Shown here: piece after piece, positions 11,271 to 24,802 of the stretch
Position numbering within the stretch: position 1 is the stretch's first letter
Layout: each line of letters starts with the position of its first letter
Source: Nicotiana tabacum
Lineage: Eukaryota; Streptophyta; Magnoliopsida; Solanales; Solanaceae
Direction of reading: 5' to 3'
Assembly (NCBI RefSeq): GCF_000715075.1
Contig: NC_134096.1
Span: forward strand, 63,683,854 to 63,747,853
Length of the DNA: 64,000 nt
Notes under the pieces: generated by a model
Told to the model about the DNA's origin: nothing
Database searches by the model: none
Seen by the model: only the letters and a program-made list of their open reading frames with translations
Translations under genes and position numbers: made by a program

Positions 11271-12415
11271 GACATACTTTTTGTTCAAATATCGTTTGAG
11301 TCTTACTGTCGTTTGAATATCCATGCAAGCTTTTAACTTTTGCATTTGCTCAAGCATTCCGCGCATGTTGTTCAATTTGCGCTTTACTATGTATAGTCTC
11401 GTATGCCTTTTCTTCAAAGCATTTTGGTTCCGAATATTATCCCTTTTACGTGAGGGATTTTATGAATTTTTGCGCAAGTTTCCCTTTTACGTGAGGGTTT
11501 CTATGAATATTTGCGCAAGATTGCTTTTGCGTCCTTTTCATATGCAGCTTTGGGTGTATTATTCCCTGATGGCATTTTGGATTTCGGGCATTGATTCTTC
11601 CGGAACCAACCCTTTAACATGAGAGTTTTTATAAGAGAGGACTCTCTTATGTTTACGATGCTCTAGAAGAGGATGTCTCCTATTCATTACGGCACTAACA
11701 TATGAAGTACTTATTTAACTTTCAAATGACAAAATCAGCTCAACGCTCGTACAAGAAAGAAGATAAAAGCAAAAGGATTTTATTTTATTCCTTCTATTTT
11801 CAGAAATTACATAAGCATTTTCCTATGCAGAAAAGAAATTGCCATTACTTGTGGCTATCTTGTACAACTTGTTTCTACATGGCTGGTTGCGCAGTCCCCG
11901 GTCCCGATGATACATTTTGTTTTTGGATTATCGTTCCAGGTTGACGTGGCAGTCATTATTGTCGTAGCCTCATATCATCTCCCCCAGTGTTTGAATGCGA
12001 AGAATGCAAATTGGAACACTAGAAATCTTGTATCTTCGAAGGTCCCACCAATGAATTTCTAGGTAATCCTTCACTCGGTAACATATCTTATTTCCCCTTA
12101 GGAATCCATGATATCGAGCGAAATAATACCTAACTGTCCTCTACGATTTGTGCCCATGAACGGTCGAGTAACCTCTGTTTGGTAGCAAACTTAACTTCCC
12201 GGTGGGAATTTTCTATCGAACCAAAGATTATTTAATCATCCCTGAGTGGAAGCTTGTTCATTTGCCTTGTTATCAAAGTTCAAATTGCTTATGTCTTCCT
12301 AGTATGCCTTCCGTCGTTGTATCATTAAAAACCCTGCCAGAAAAACCCAATTGGGACAAAAACTAAATGAAGGGAAAAAGAGTGCAGAACATACTTTCTA
12401 TTTGAGTGTTGTTCA
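11271..12415. other. Tat element noncoding spacer between antisense gene and integrase
   Basis: No ORF is recognised. There are two direct repeats of about 38 bp (11441-11478 and 11482-11519; CCCTTTTACGTGAGGG...TTGCGCAAG). This long 3' spacer is typical of Tat-lineage elements. Confidence 0.6.
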
Positions 12416-15400
12416 TCAGCAATAATATCTTTTGAGGTGTGCCACATTCCAGTTGATGGGCAACTTGTCCCCATTCTGGTTCTCCAACTCGTATGAACTT
12501 TTCCCAGCGACAGCTGAAATCCGGTAAGGGCCTTCCCATGTAGGACCTAGCTTTCCCGTATTGAGCTCCCGGGTATTTTGTGTTACTTTATATAGAACTA
12601 AGTTCCTACTTTCAAAAAACGGAAGTTGGCTCTCCGATTGTAATATCACTCCATCTTCTACTTTTAAGCTGCCATTCTTACATGCGCCAAGCCCCTGCGT
12701 CCCTCAAGTAGTTCCAAGTTGATTGGCATTGCTTCGTCATTCAATTATTCGTTTGTGTGAGAATATCTCAAAGTGGGTTCGCGCACTTCAATCGGGGTTA
12801 GGGCTTCAGCACCGTACACGAAGGAAAAAGGAGTTTCTCCTGTACTTGATTTGGCCGTTGTTCGGTAAGCCCATAGAACTCCGGGCAACTCTTCGGGCCA
12901 TTTGCCTCTCGCTGCTTCCAACTTTTTTTGAGGTTTTGAATGATCACTTTGTTTGTCGACTCCACTTGACCGTTTGCGCTCGGATGATAAGGCGAAGATG
13001 TGATTCTCTTTATTTTCAAGTCTTCGAGCAACTTTGTAACTTTTGAACCGATAAATTGTGTCCCATTGTCGCATGCTATCTCTTTTGGTATTCCGAACCT
13101 ACAAATTATATTTTTCCATAGGAAATTGACCACTTCGCGTTCTCCGATCTTCTTATAAAAACCTGCTTCTACCCATTTAGAAAAATAATCAGTCAAAATT
13201 AAAAGAAATCTTACCTTTCCGGGAGCCGATGGTAGTGGTCCGACGATGTCCATCCCCCATTTCATGAACAGACATAGGGACAGAACCGAATATAAGAGTT
13301 ATGCCGGTTGATGTACTAGTCATGTGTAGCATTGGCACTTATCACATTTTCGTACGAAATCTTTGGCATCTTGTTCCAGGCGAGGCCAGTAATATCATGC
13401 TCGTACCAATTTCAGTACCAGAGACTCTGCGCCTGAGTGATTGCCACATGTCCCTTCAAGGATTTCTCTCATGATATAGTCAGCTTCTGACGCTCCTAAG
13501 CACTGGGTCAGCGGGCCTTGGAAAGATTTTCTATACAATTGGCCTTTCCTGAGCTATAACGTGCAACTTTGGACCGTAACGCCCGTGATGCTTTGGGATC
13601 ATCGAGCAACTTTCCGTGCTTGAGGTATTTGATTATTTCGTTTCTCCAGTCCCAGACCATACTAGTCGAATTCACCTCGTAGTAACCCTCTGTCTCAAGG
13701 ACTGAGCTCATCAGTTGTACCATCGTACCAGACTTTGATCCCTTTATTTCCGTCGATGAACCTAAGTTTGCTAATGCATCCGCTTATGCATTATCCTCTC
13801 CCGGGATATGAGTTATTGACCACTCACGAAATCGTGCCAAAAGAGTCTGAACCTTTACCACGTATTGTTACATACGTTCTTCTTTGGTATCAAAGATCCC
13901 GTAAACCTGATTTACCACCAGCTGTGAGTTGCATTTGATTTTGATGACCTCAGAATCAAGTCCCCGGGCCAATTTGATCCTGCAATCAAAGCCTCATACC
14001 CTACTTCATTATTAGTTAAAGGGTTCATGTTGATGGCTTGCCTTATGTTTTCCCCCAAAGGCGTGATTAAAACTATTCCGAGCCCGGTCCCTTTTACGTT
14101 CGAGGCTCCATCCGTAAATAGGTCCAAACCCCTGATGTTGTTTTCGACACCATTACAACTTCCTTGGTTTCCAGAGGCGGCAGACCCAGACTAAAATCGG
14201 CTACGAAGTCAGCCAAGACTTGTGACTTAATTGTAGTCCTCGATTTACACTCTATGTTGAATTCACTCATTTCGATGGCCCATTTGGCCAATCTACCAAA
14301 GAACTCGGGTTTATGAAGGATGTTCTGTAAAGGGAAAATACTCACTGTAGCTATTGGGTGGCATTGAAAATAAGGCCTCAGCTTCCGAGCGGCGACTACG
14401 AGAGCTAAGTCCAGTTTTTCCAAATGTGGGTAGCGAGTTTTTGCTCCCGTTAAAATTTTGCTAACGTAATAAATAGGGAATTGCGTACCTTCGTCCTCCC
14501 GTACTAAAACCGCACTTACCGTAACTTTTGAAATCATGAGGTAGACTAACAGTGTTTCGCCTTCTTTTTGTTTCGAGAGCAATGGAGGGCTTGATAAGTA
14601 CATCTTCAGGTCCCTCAAAGCCTGCTGGCACTCCGACGTCTATTCGAAATTGTTCTTCTTTTTGACAAACTTAAAGAAGCGATGACACTTTTCCGACAAC
14701 CGGGAAATGAACTTTCTCAAAGCTGCTAACCTTCTTATGAATCTTTGGACTTCCTTCATGTTTGATAATTGGTCTGGGATGTCGTCTATGGCCTTGATTT
14801 TGTTGGGGTTTACCTCAATTCCCCTTTGTTAGTCCAGAAATCCCAGGAACTTACCGGAGCTGACCCCGAACGCGCACTTTTCGAGATTAAGTTTCATGTT
14901 ATGCTTCCTCAGAATATTGAATGTTTCTTGCAAATGCTTAAGGTGGTCACCTGCATTCAAAGGCTTAACGAGCATATCGTCTATATAAACCTCTATGATC
15001 TTTCCTATTTGCTTTTCAAACATCTTATTTATGAGCCGTTGATAAATGGCTCCGGCATTTTTCAACTCGAAGGGCATTACATTATAACAATATTTACTGA
15101 AAGTTGTTATAAACGAAGTTTTTTCCTGATCTTCCGGGTTCATCTTAATTTGGTTGTACCCGGAATAAGCATCAATGAAACTCATTAACTCCTGCCCGGC
15201 CGTGACATCAATCATTTGATCGATATTTGGCAGTGGAAATGAATCTTTCAGGCACGCCTTATTAAAATATTTATAGTCTACACACATACAAAATTTATTG
15301 TTCCTCTTAGGAACTACTACCACATTGGCTAGCCAGTATGGATATCTTACCTCTGTGACCAAACCAATTTTAAGCAAGCGGGTTACCTCTTCTTTGACGA

Positions 15401-15673
15401 ATTTATTCCTGACCTCGGTAATAGGGCGCTTTTTCTGTCGTACCGGTGGTATGTTGGGATCCAAACTCATCTTTTGCACGACTATTTCCGTCATGATACC
15501 TATCATATCCTCGTGAGACCATGCAAAAGAATCAACGTTAATTTTAATGAATTCAATAAAACCATACCTGAGCTCGAGATGTAGTCCTGTCCCCAAGTGA
15601 AATTTTCTTTCTAAGAATTCTTCGAACAATGCTACTTGCTCTAGTTCTTCTGCAGTGAACTTTGTTACGTCCT
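12416..15673 (-). pseudogene. Tat pol: RT, RNase H, archaeal-type RNase H, integrase
   Basis: Reading leftward: RT at 15673-14829, with 'CVDYKYFNKA', 'FIDAYSGYNQI' and the catalytic 'YIDDM'; RNase H at about 14618-14160; a second RNase H at 14127-13912 starting '[18 protein letters not shown]'. Integrase follows at 13265-12798, with 'GMDIVGPLP', 'CDNGTQF' and 'YHPSANGQVESTNK' (the D,D,E core), then its C-terminal part to 12416 with 'GPTWEGPYRI'. Several frameshifts and stops separate these blocks, including before 14618, at 13912 and between 12745 and 12649. The upstream protease part lies beyond the solo LTR inserted at 15674. The two RNase H domains place it in Tat. Not functional. Confidence 0.9.
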
Positions 15674-16151
15674 TGTCACGACCCCAAATTCCCTCTGTAG
15701 GATGTCGTGATGGCACCTAGTCTCTAAGACTAGGTAAGCCTATCAATGCGGAATAACATAATAGAAATCTGAAATAAATGAAAGTGTAGTTCAAATAATT
15801 ATAACTCCCAAAACTCAGTAGAAATAAGTCACAAGCTTCTAAGAATTTATTCTAATTGTCTATATATATCAGAATCTAAAGAGAATAAGGAAAACAACAT
15901 AATAAGGATAGAAGGGGACTCCGAGGTCTGCGAACGCTGGCAGATATACCTTGAAGTCTTCGCGTATGACTAGTTCACTGATGCATGGTCTGATAGGAAG
16001 TACCTGGATATGCACAAAACGATGTGCAGAAGCGTAGTATGAGTATACTACATCGGTACCTAGTAAGTTCCAAGCTTAACCTCGGTAGAGTAGTGACGAG
16101 GTCAGGTTAGGCCCTACTGGAATAATAAAAGACAAGGAGAAAAGTTTAACA

Positions 16152-16202
<51 letters not shown>

Positions 16203-18747
16203 TAATAATAATAATGACAATGGGGATGAATCAAGTAAGTAGTATGTCACAATTTAACTGCACAGAATAAGGGCAAATAACACCTCGCGGAAGGAAAACA
16301 TAAATTTACAACTTTAAGGAAAACACCAAAATAACCAAAGATAATACAACCATAAAGAAATATCAACAAGGGCACTCTCGAGGTACCGCCTCGTAGTCCC
16401 AAATCATAAATAAATTCACAATATCTCATTTTCTTATATCACCGCCGGAGCCTTCACATTTAATTTTAAAGAAATTATTTTTCCCGAAATAGCATCTTGC
16501 GTTTTAGCCATCCTTATCACACTGCATGACTTCTAGTAGTTCCTCTACTAGCCACGCATATCAAGCCACCCTTATCTCACCGCATGCGTTTCAACACCCG
16601 GGCCTTATACCACCGCATGTGTATCAATATCACAATATATCACAATTTGTACCTCAAGTGCCCAAATATTTCAACATGCCAAAATAAATCAACAACATTA
16701 TTTCCACAATAAGGAGCTCACGACTCAATCACAATGAGTACAAAATCTCACAAAATATTTAGGAATGAATAACTCAGCAAAAATAATATTTCACAAATTT
16801 AACACCTTGCCTTAATATCAAAATTTTAAATATAAAATACTTCATTTTAATAATATTTAAATTAAGAAATCCAACCTTCAAATAATGCACAGAACAAAAG
16901 AAATAGAGTTTCAATTAAACAGGTAAAACACTTGACAGGAATAGGTCAGGAAAATTTAAAATATGAAACTATATTAATGATGATGAATATAACAATATAA
17001 AATAACTTAATTAATATGCAACAGTGTTCTACACAATTTAAAGACATAATCTTCCACAGTTAGCCCGTGTACACACTCGTCACCTCGTGTACACGGCTTT
17101 CAACACATCAAAATTTTCATATCAATACCAATCCTAAGGGTAATTTCCCTCACACAAGGTTAGACAAGTCACTTACCTCGAACCGTAAAATTCTTTAGTC
17201 TGTTATGCTTTTGCCTCGTGAATTGACCTCTGAAAGCCTCGTATCTAGTCATAATAATTTCTATTCAGTCAATATAAATTATTGGAATTTAATTCCATAT
17301 GAAAATACTAATTTTCCAACAAAATCTAAAATTTAACTCAAACATTTCCTGTGGGGGTCACGTCTCTGAATCCAACAAAAGTTATAAAATATGAACGCAC
17401 ATTCAACCATGAGTCCAACCATACCAAAATCACTAAATTCCGACATCAACTCGACCCTCAAATCTTCAATCTAAACTTAGGGATTTTCATAATTTTTCCA
17501 ACTTAATCTACCAATTAAATGTTAAAAACAACCATAGATTCGAGTACTTTAACCAAAATTGAGTTAAGAACATTTACCCCGATGTTTTTCTTGAAAATCT
17601 CCCGAAAATCGCCTCTCCTCGAGCTCCAAATCGGTAAAAATGGAAAATAGGACGAAGTTCCATTTTCAGAACTTAAACATTTTGTCCAGTGGTTTCTTCT
17701 TCGCGAACGGGACCCTTACCTCGCATTCGCGAAGCACAAAAATATGCTGCCCTAACTTTCCTCTTCCCGAACGCGAGGATCCTCTTGCGAACGGGAAGAC
17801 CAGGGATCCCAGGCCTTCTCGAACTCGACGCCTCACTCGCGAACGCTTAGGCCAACGCGTGAAGTCCACCCCAACCCTCACTCTTCTTCGCGGACGCGTC
17901 TGCCCACTCGCGTTCACGATGCACACTGGCCCTCAACCTTCGCGAATGCGTCCCTTGCTTCAAAAACACGAATAACAAATCTTCGCCTGCCTCCAATTTC
18001 CCTTCGCGAACGCGTGACCCCCACCGCGAACGCGAAGAAGGAAACTAGACACTAGAAATCTGCAGCTTTAGCCATCTTCCAAGTCCAAATTTCATCCGTT
18101 AACTATACGAAACTAACCTAAGGCCCCTGGAACCTCAACCAAATACACCAACAAGTCCTAAAACATCGTACGAGCTTAATCGAAATCTCAAATCACATGA
18201 AACAACGCTAAAACCACAAATCATACCCCAATTCAAGCTTAATGAAACTTAAGAATTTTTAACTTCTACATTCGATGCTGAAACCTATCAAATCAAGTCC
18301 GGTTGACCTCACATTTTGCACACAAGTTATAAATGACATAACGAAGCTATGAAAATTTTTAGAACTATATTCCGACTCCGATATCAAAAATTCAACTCCC
18401 CGGTCAAACTTCCAAACTTAAGCCTCTATTTTAGCCATTTAAAGCCTAATTTAACTACGGACTTCCAAATAAAATTTGGGACACACTCCTAAGTCCAAAA
18501 TTACCATACGGAGCTAGTGGAATCATCAAAACTCTATTCCGGAGTCGTTTACACATGATTCGACATCCAGTCAACCTTTTCAACTTAAGTTTTTATTTTG
18601 GAGACTAAATATCTCAATTCATTCCGAAATCTCTCCGGGCTCGAACTGACTACCCCGAAAAGTCAAAATACAGTTGTAAAGTATAGAATGATCATCAAAT
18701 GGGGGAATAGGGCTACAACTCTCAAAATAACCGACTGGGTCGTTACA
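15674..18747 (-). mobile_element. Solo LTR of a Tekay/Del-type element (3074 bp)
   Basis: It starts TGTCACGACCCC and ends GGGTCGTTACA and has no internal coding region. The flanks are GTCCT (15669-15673) and GTCCG (18748-18752), a 5-bp target duplication with one change. The host Tat polyprotein resumes in frame across it. It holds a (TAA)n run and GCGAACGCG-type CpG motifs at about 17690-18040. Solo LTRs form by recombination between the two LTRs of one element. Confidence 0.88.
16154..16215. repeat. (TAA)n microsatellite
   Basis: About twenty TAA units with a few interruptions, inside the solo LTR. Confidence 0.9.
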
Positions 18748-20953
18748 GTCCGTCTCTTCCGGAACTTGGAAATATCTCGGCACCTGGAATAACCTTTTCT
18801 AATGTCGGTTCCTGTAATTGCTATGTTGTGCGCTCATTACCTTTGCTACTGGAAATTGAGATTGCATTTATCTTCCTCGCTGCCAGTTGGTCACCTCTTA
18901 TCTTCTTGATTCCCTCGAGCGTTAGAAACTTCAGTAATTAGTGATACGTCGAAGGTACATATTGCATCTTGTGTAGCCATGGCCTTCCCAAAATGATGTT
19001 GTATCCCATGTTACCATCCACTACTTAGAAGAGAGTTGTTTTCATTACTCCTTCAGCCTTCGTGAGCAGCAAGATCTCTCCCCGGGTCGTCACGCTCGCA
19101 AGGTTGAATCTAGCGAGGAGTTTTGTTGCCAAAATAATTCTTGCGGTGCGTTTAGCTTGTTCCAATACTCTCCATTGTATGATGTTAGCCGAACTTCCTG
19201 GATCTACTAGAACATGCTTAATTTTAAAATCTAACACATTTAAAGAGATTACCAATGCGTCATTGTGTGGCAACAGCAATCCATCTATGTTTTCCTCCTT
19301 GAAAGTGATATCGTCCTCCCAAAGTCTTTTGATGTGAGTTATCGATACTTTAGTCTTTTTTGCTGCCGAAAAGGTGACCCTATTAATTTAATCCCCCCCA
19401 AAGATCATGTTGATCATCTGGCGTGGAACTTCTTCTCCAACTTTTGAAGATTATGTGTTGTCTCTATTGCGACCGTAATTGTTCTTAGCTCGATCACTCA
19501 AGAATTCTCGGAGATGACCATTCTTTAAAAGTGTTGCTACCTCCTCCCGAAGTTGCTGGCAGTCCCATGTCCGGTGACCGTTTGTCCTGTGGTATTCGCA
19601 CCATAAATTAGGATCCCTCTGACTGGAATCGGACCTCATAGGTCTCGGGAATCGTGCTTCTTTAATGTTCCTCATGGCTGACACCAGTTCCACTACATTG
19701 ACATTGAAGTTATATTCTGACAACTTGGGGTAAGAAAGGTCTCGAGTCCCCGATATTTGTTTATCTTGAAGTAATCTATTGTTTCGACCACGAGCAGTCC
19801 CTCCTTCAGCGGTGAACTTGTTTGTTGCTCGAACATTTCTGCCACGGCCTTCGGTACGCTCGTAGGGCAAATATCGACCCCTCAAAGTCCGCATATCCGC
19901 ATCATATTCATCCTTTATTTTTCTTTGTTCCTCTCCCGTCCTTTAGCCGATGATATCAAACCGACCTGATCATCTTCGATCTTTATCTTTGACTCGTACC
20001 GGTTGTGAACATCTGCCTAGGTTGTTGCTTGAAACTGAAGGAGGCTCTCCTTCAGCTTCCGGGAAGCATCTAAACTTCTCGAATTCAATCATTTGGTGAA
20101 TGCTTCAGCTTCCTATTCATCCGGGATGGCCGGGAGCAACATTCTTTCTTTCTGGAATCGGGTAACAAACTCTCGTAAAAATTTTGATTCTCCTTGTGCG
20201 ATTCTGAATATGTAGGCCTTCTGGGCTTGCACCTTTCTGGCCCTGCGTGAGCTTTAATGAAAGAATCTACGAGCAACTCAAAGGAATCTATGGAATGCTC
20301 GGCAGTAATGAATACCACGTTAGGGATCCCCTCGTGAGAGTTTCACCAAATTTATTCAGCAACACAAATTCAATTTCGTGAGGAGTTAGATCATTTTCTT
20401 TCACCGTCGTTGTGTAGGTGGTAATATGTTCCTGTGGGTCTGAAGTTCCATCATACTTTGGAACTTCAGGCATTTTGAAGTGCTTTGGGATTAGTTTTGG
20501 TGCCGCACTTTGCTTGTACGGTAATTTAACATACTTCTTCGAGTTCGGGCCTTTCAATACTGGTGGTGCGGTCGGGATTTAATCCATGCGGGCGTTTACT
20601 TCCCTCATGAACTATAAAAGCTCATAATTGAATGAATCTTTTTCGTTATTAAGACCTGATATCCCCCCCCCCCAGTCTCATCGGAGCCAACTTCACCCTT
20701 AGGAGTGTTGTTGTTGACTCTCTGTGTTGTTTGGTTGAGGGAACAACGGGAGGAATCAGATCGCGCCTGTTTGCATTATTCAAAGTACCTTATAGCGCAT
20801 GCTTCAGTTCCGTCATAACCCGATCCTGTCGCGTGAGATGGCCTAGAATGACTGTATGTTGCTCTTGCAGGATCCTCATAGCATCCGCTACTTGCTCCTC
20901 GTTAGCATCATCGGGAGTTGTTTCCTGAACGTGCGGAAGAAACCATCTGTCAT
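18748..20953 (-). pseudogene. Tat gag (main part) and protease
   Basis: Reading leftward from 20953: a gag segment with 'EEQVADAMRILQEQH' near 20880; the capsid-like region 20557-20085 with 'MPEVPKYDGTSDPQEH'; an arginine-rich part; and a zinc-finger-like 'CEYHRTNGHRTWDC' near 19565-19610. The protease has 'VDPGSSANII' (D-P-G-S active site) near 19200. Stops and frameshifts are frequent (for example at 20578-20580, and between the blocks ending near 20085 and 19451). The Tekay element at 20959 separates this from the gag N-terminus at 38316-38425. Confidence 0.85.
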
Positions 20954-20958
20954 GCACC

Positions 20959-23748
20959 TGTCACGACCCAAAAATCCTAACTTGTTGTGATGGCGCATAT
21001 CTAAATACTAGGCAAGCCGACAACCTCAATAAACCATAAGATAACAAAACCCGGTGTCACCGAGTACATGAGCATCTAAACGATAACAAAGTCTGACTGA
21101 TAAAAACACTGTCTTAAAAATATAGAACAGTACAACAACTGAATAGAAAAGAGTCAAGGTCTACAGACGCCAAACAGCTACCTCGATAATCTCCACAAAT
21201 AAAGCTCTGAAAAACAAGCAACTGTCGTGTTCGGAAGTACCTGGATCTGGACACGTGGTGCAGGGTGTAGTATGAGTACAACCAACTCGGCAAGTAACAA
21301 TACTAAATAAAGAGCTGAAGATAGTGACGAGTTTCACAGTGGACTCCAATTACAGTAATTTCTAACATAAAATTTAGGGCATGCTTTCATGTTCAACATT
21401 TAACACTCAACAATAATTTCATATCAAATTCGACTGAAAAAGAAGATAATATCTTTCGAAAATTTCCAACACGCTAATATATGACAATTGTAGTGCAATA
21501 AGAATGAAATCATATGCATTAACTCAGGACCACAGTCACTCAGCCATTTCATTCACTCGCACTCAGTAGGTACCTGCGCTCACTCAGGGTGTGTATAGAC
21601 TTCGGAGGGGCTCCTACACCCCAAGCGCTATAATTCGCATGGACAACTCACGTGATGCACGGACAACTCACGTGCTATAGTATCAATATCTGGATCTGCA
21701 CAGACAATTCATGTGCTACATGGACAACTCACGTGCTATAGTATAATATCTGAATCCGCACGAACAAATCACGTGCTATAGTATAATATATGGATCTGCA
21801 CGGACAACTCACATGCTATAATATAATATCTCACAATTAGGCCCTCGACCTCACTCAGTCATAAATTTCTCCAGTCTCTCATGCTCTCAATGATCATGCA
21901 AATCAGCCCAGACAACAATAATATGATGCATCAATAATGAATAATAGAGACTAAGATAAAATAAATAAGTAAACAGTGACTAAGTACAAAATAATAATTT
22001 AGCAAATAATTTAATATGTGCACGACCTATGTGGGTCCCTACAGTGCCTACACATAATCTAAACATGATTTGTGATTCAATTTCTCTACTACATGGAGAA
22101 TGTACAGATAACAACAGATTATTCAACTACAGACTTCCATGGAATTTGACCAAGTCACAATTCCTATGGTGCACAGCCACACGCCTGTCACCTAGCATGT
22201 GTGTCACCTACAAACCAATCATATAACACATAATCCGGGGTTTCATACCCTCAGGAAAAAATTTAGAACTGTAACTTACCTCAAATCGTATAATTCTTTA
22301 TTCCGCAATGCCTTTGTCTCGCGAATCAGTCTCCAAACGCCTCGAATCTAGCCACAAATAATCTGATTCAGTCAATAAAAATTATAGGAATTAATTCCAT
22401 AAGAAAATATAAATTTTCCATCAAAATCCGAAATTTCACCCAAATATCGCATGTGGGGCCCACGTCACGAAACACGACAAAAATTACAAAATCCGAAAGT
22501 CTATTCACCCACGAATCTAACCATACCAATTTTACCAAAATCCGACATCAACTTGACCTCCAAATCATCAAATCTTATTTCCAAATCCCTAGGCCCATAT
22601 TCCCGATTTACACCTCAAAAATACGTAATCTAGTCGGATTATTCGATGATAATTCAATATTATGGAGTAGAAATTATTACAAGTGACTTACCTCAAGATT
22701 TCCCGTGATTTATCGCTCAAAAATTGCCCAACCCGAGCTTGAAATGCCCAAAAATGGCAAAAGCTCGGAACCCCTCTGTTTTTGTATTACCCGGGTGTTT
22801 TCGCTTCTGCGGAATTTGGACCGCATTTGTGCCGTCGAAGATGTGAAAAATTCCATTGCACCTACGCGCCTACCCACACCTGCGCTCGTCCTCCCGCTTC
22901 TGCGTCAGCGCTTCTGTGCAACATGAGTCGCATGTGCGGCATCGCTTCTATGAGGAGCTGCCCGCTTCTGCGAAGCTGCCTCACCAAGCGCCCTTGCGCT
23001 TCTGAGATGGAAGGCTCGCTTCTGCGAGCTCACACCTGCGATGTAATTTCCGCAGGTGTGATTGCATCAGATGGCAGAAACTTCAGCTTTTCTTCTAAGT
23101 CCTAATCCGTTAACCATCTGAAACTAACCCGAGACCCTCGGGACCTTAACCAAATATACCAACATGTCCTAAAACATCATACAAACTTAGTCGAGCATTC
23201 AAATCACATCAAACAACACTAAAAACACGAATCACACATAGATTCAAGCCTAATGAACTTTGAAACTTCCAATGTTTACAGACAATGCCGGAACCTATCA
23301 AATCACGTCCGATTGACCTAAATTTTTGCACACAAATCATAAATGACATAACGGTATTCTAATTTTTAGAATAAGATTCTGACCCCGACATCAAAAAGTC
23401 AATCCCATCAAACTTCCCAAAAATTCGTCTTTCGCCATTTCAAGCCTAATTCCACTACGGACATCCAAATAATTTTTCGGACACGCTCCTAAGTCCAAAT
23501 TCACCATATGGAGCTATTGGAATCATCAAAATTCAATTCCGAGGTCGTTTACATATAAGTCAATATCCGATCAACCTTTTCAACTTAAGTTCTAAACCTT
23601 AGAACTAAGTGTTCCAAATCATTCCAAAACCTCACCGAACCCGAACCAATTACCCCCGGCAAGTCACATAACAAACATAAAGCATAAATTGAGCAGTATA
23701 TAGGGGAACAGGATTGTAATACTCAAAACGATTGGCCGGGTCGTTACA
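20959..23748 (-). repeat. 3' LTR of the Tekay-type element (2790 bp)
   Basis: TGTCACGACC...GGTCGTTACA. A cluster at 21640-21835 repeats 'ggacaactcacgtgctatag'-type units with four exact CACGTG boxes. The copy at 35442 is 79 bp longer; part of the difference is near 35520-35610, where it holds AT-rich sequence missing here. Confidence 0.93.
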
Positions 23749-23762
23749 TTCTCCCCCTCTTA
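23749..23762 (-). other. Polypurine tract of the Tekay-type element
   Basis: Minus-strand TAAGAGGGGGAGAA directly precedes the LTR start TGTAACGACC. Confidence 0.85.
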
Positions 23763-23799
23763 AACAAAAGTTCGTCCTCGAACGGGTTTAGAATTATAT

Positions 23800-24797
23800 T
23801 GGAGTCTCAAATAGGTATGGATAATTGCTCTGCATCTCCCGCTCAATATCCCAAGTAGCTTCTCCAACTGGCTGGCCTCTCTACTGCACCTTCACTGATG
23901 CTATATTCTTTGACCTCAGCTTTCAAACTTGTGGGTCTAAATTAGCCACCGGCTCCACATCATAAGTCAAATTACCGTCCAGCTACACTGTACTGAAATC
24001 CCGAATATGAGACGGATCCCCGACATACTTTCGGAGCATGGATACATGAAATACTGGATGAACACCTGATAGACTAGGTGGCAAAGCAAGTTCATAAGCC
24101 ACCTCTACAATTTTCTTAAGTATATCAAAAGGCCCAATATACCGAGGGCTCAACTTGCCCTTTTTCCCGAACCTCACACACCTTTCATAGGTGAAATCTT
24201 GAGCAGAACCTTCTCCCCAACCATGTAATCAGCATCACGGACCTTCCTGTCAGCATAACACTTCTGTCTAGACTGTGTCGTGCGAAGCCGCTCCTGAATT
24301 AATTTAACCTTCTCCAAAGCATCCTGAACTAAGACAGTACCCAATAGCCTAGCCTCACCCGGCTCAAACCAACCCATCGGAGACCGACACCGTCTCCCAT
24401 ATAAAGCCTCATACGGAGCCATCTGAATGCTCGATTGGTAGTTGTTGTTGTAAGCAAACTCGGCCAATGGAAGAAATTGATCCCAAGAACCCCCAAAATC
24501 AATGACACAAGCGTGTAGCATGTCCTCCAAGATTTGAATAGTGCGCTCGGACTGTCCATCCGTCTGAGGGTGAAATGTTGTACTCAATTGAACCTGTGTG
24601 CCCAATTCTCGCGGCACCTCTCTCCAAAACTTTGATGTAAACCGCGTGCCCCGATCTGAAATGATAGATACTGGCACACCATGTAGGCGAACAATCACAC
24701 GGATATAAATCTCAGCCAACCGCTCCGAAGAATAATTAGTACCAACTGTTATAAAATATGCGGACTTAGTCAATTGATCTACAATCACTTAAACTTC
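23800..24797 (-). pseudogene. Tekay-type integrase core, C-terminus and chromodomain-like tail
   Basis: From 24788 leftward: 'VDQLTKSAYF', 'SDRGTRFTSKFW' and 'FHPQTDGQSERTIQ' (integrase catalytic part). Then comes the GPF/Y-type '[13 protein letters not shown]' and '[15 protein letters not shown]' at 24177-23983. A degraded tail follows to about 23800 with the 'ATWDIE' block seen in chromodomain ends of this clade. A stop sits at the insertion edge (24786-24788 region) and another near 23985. The upstream half is at 31326-35240. Confidence 0.88.
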
Positions 24798-24802
24798 ATC
24801 AA

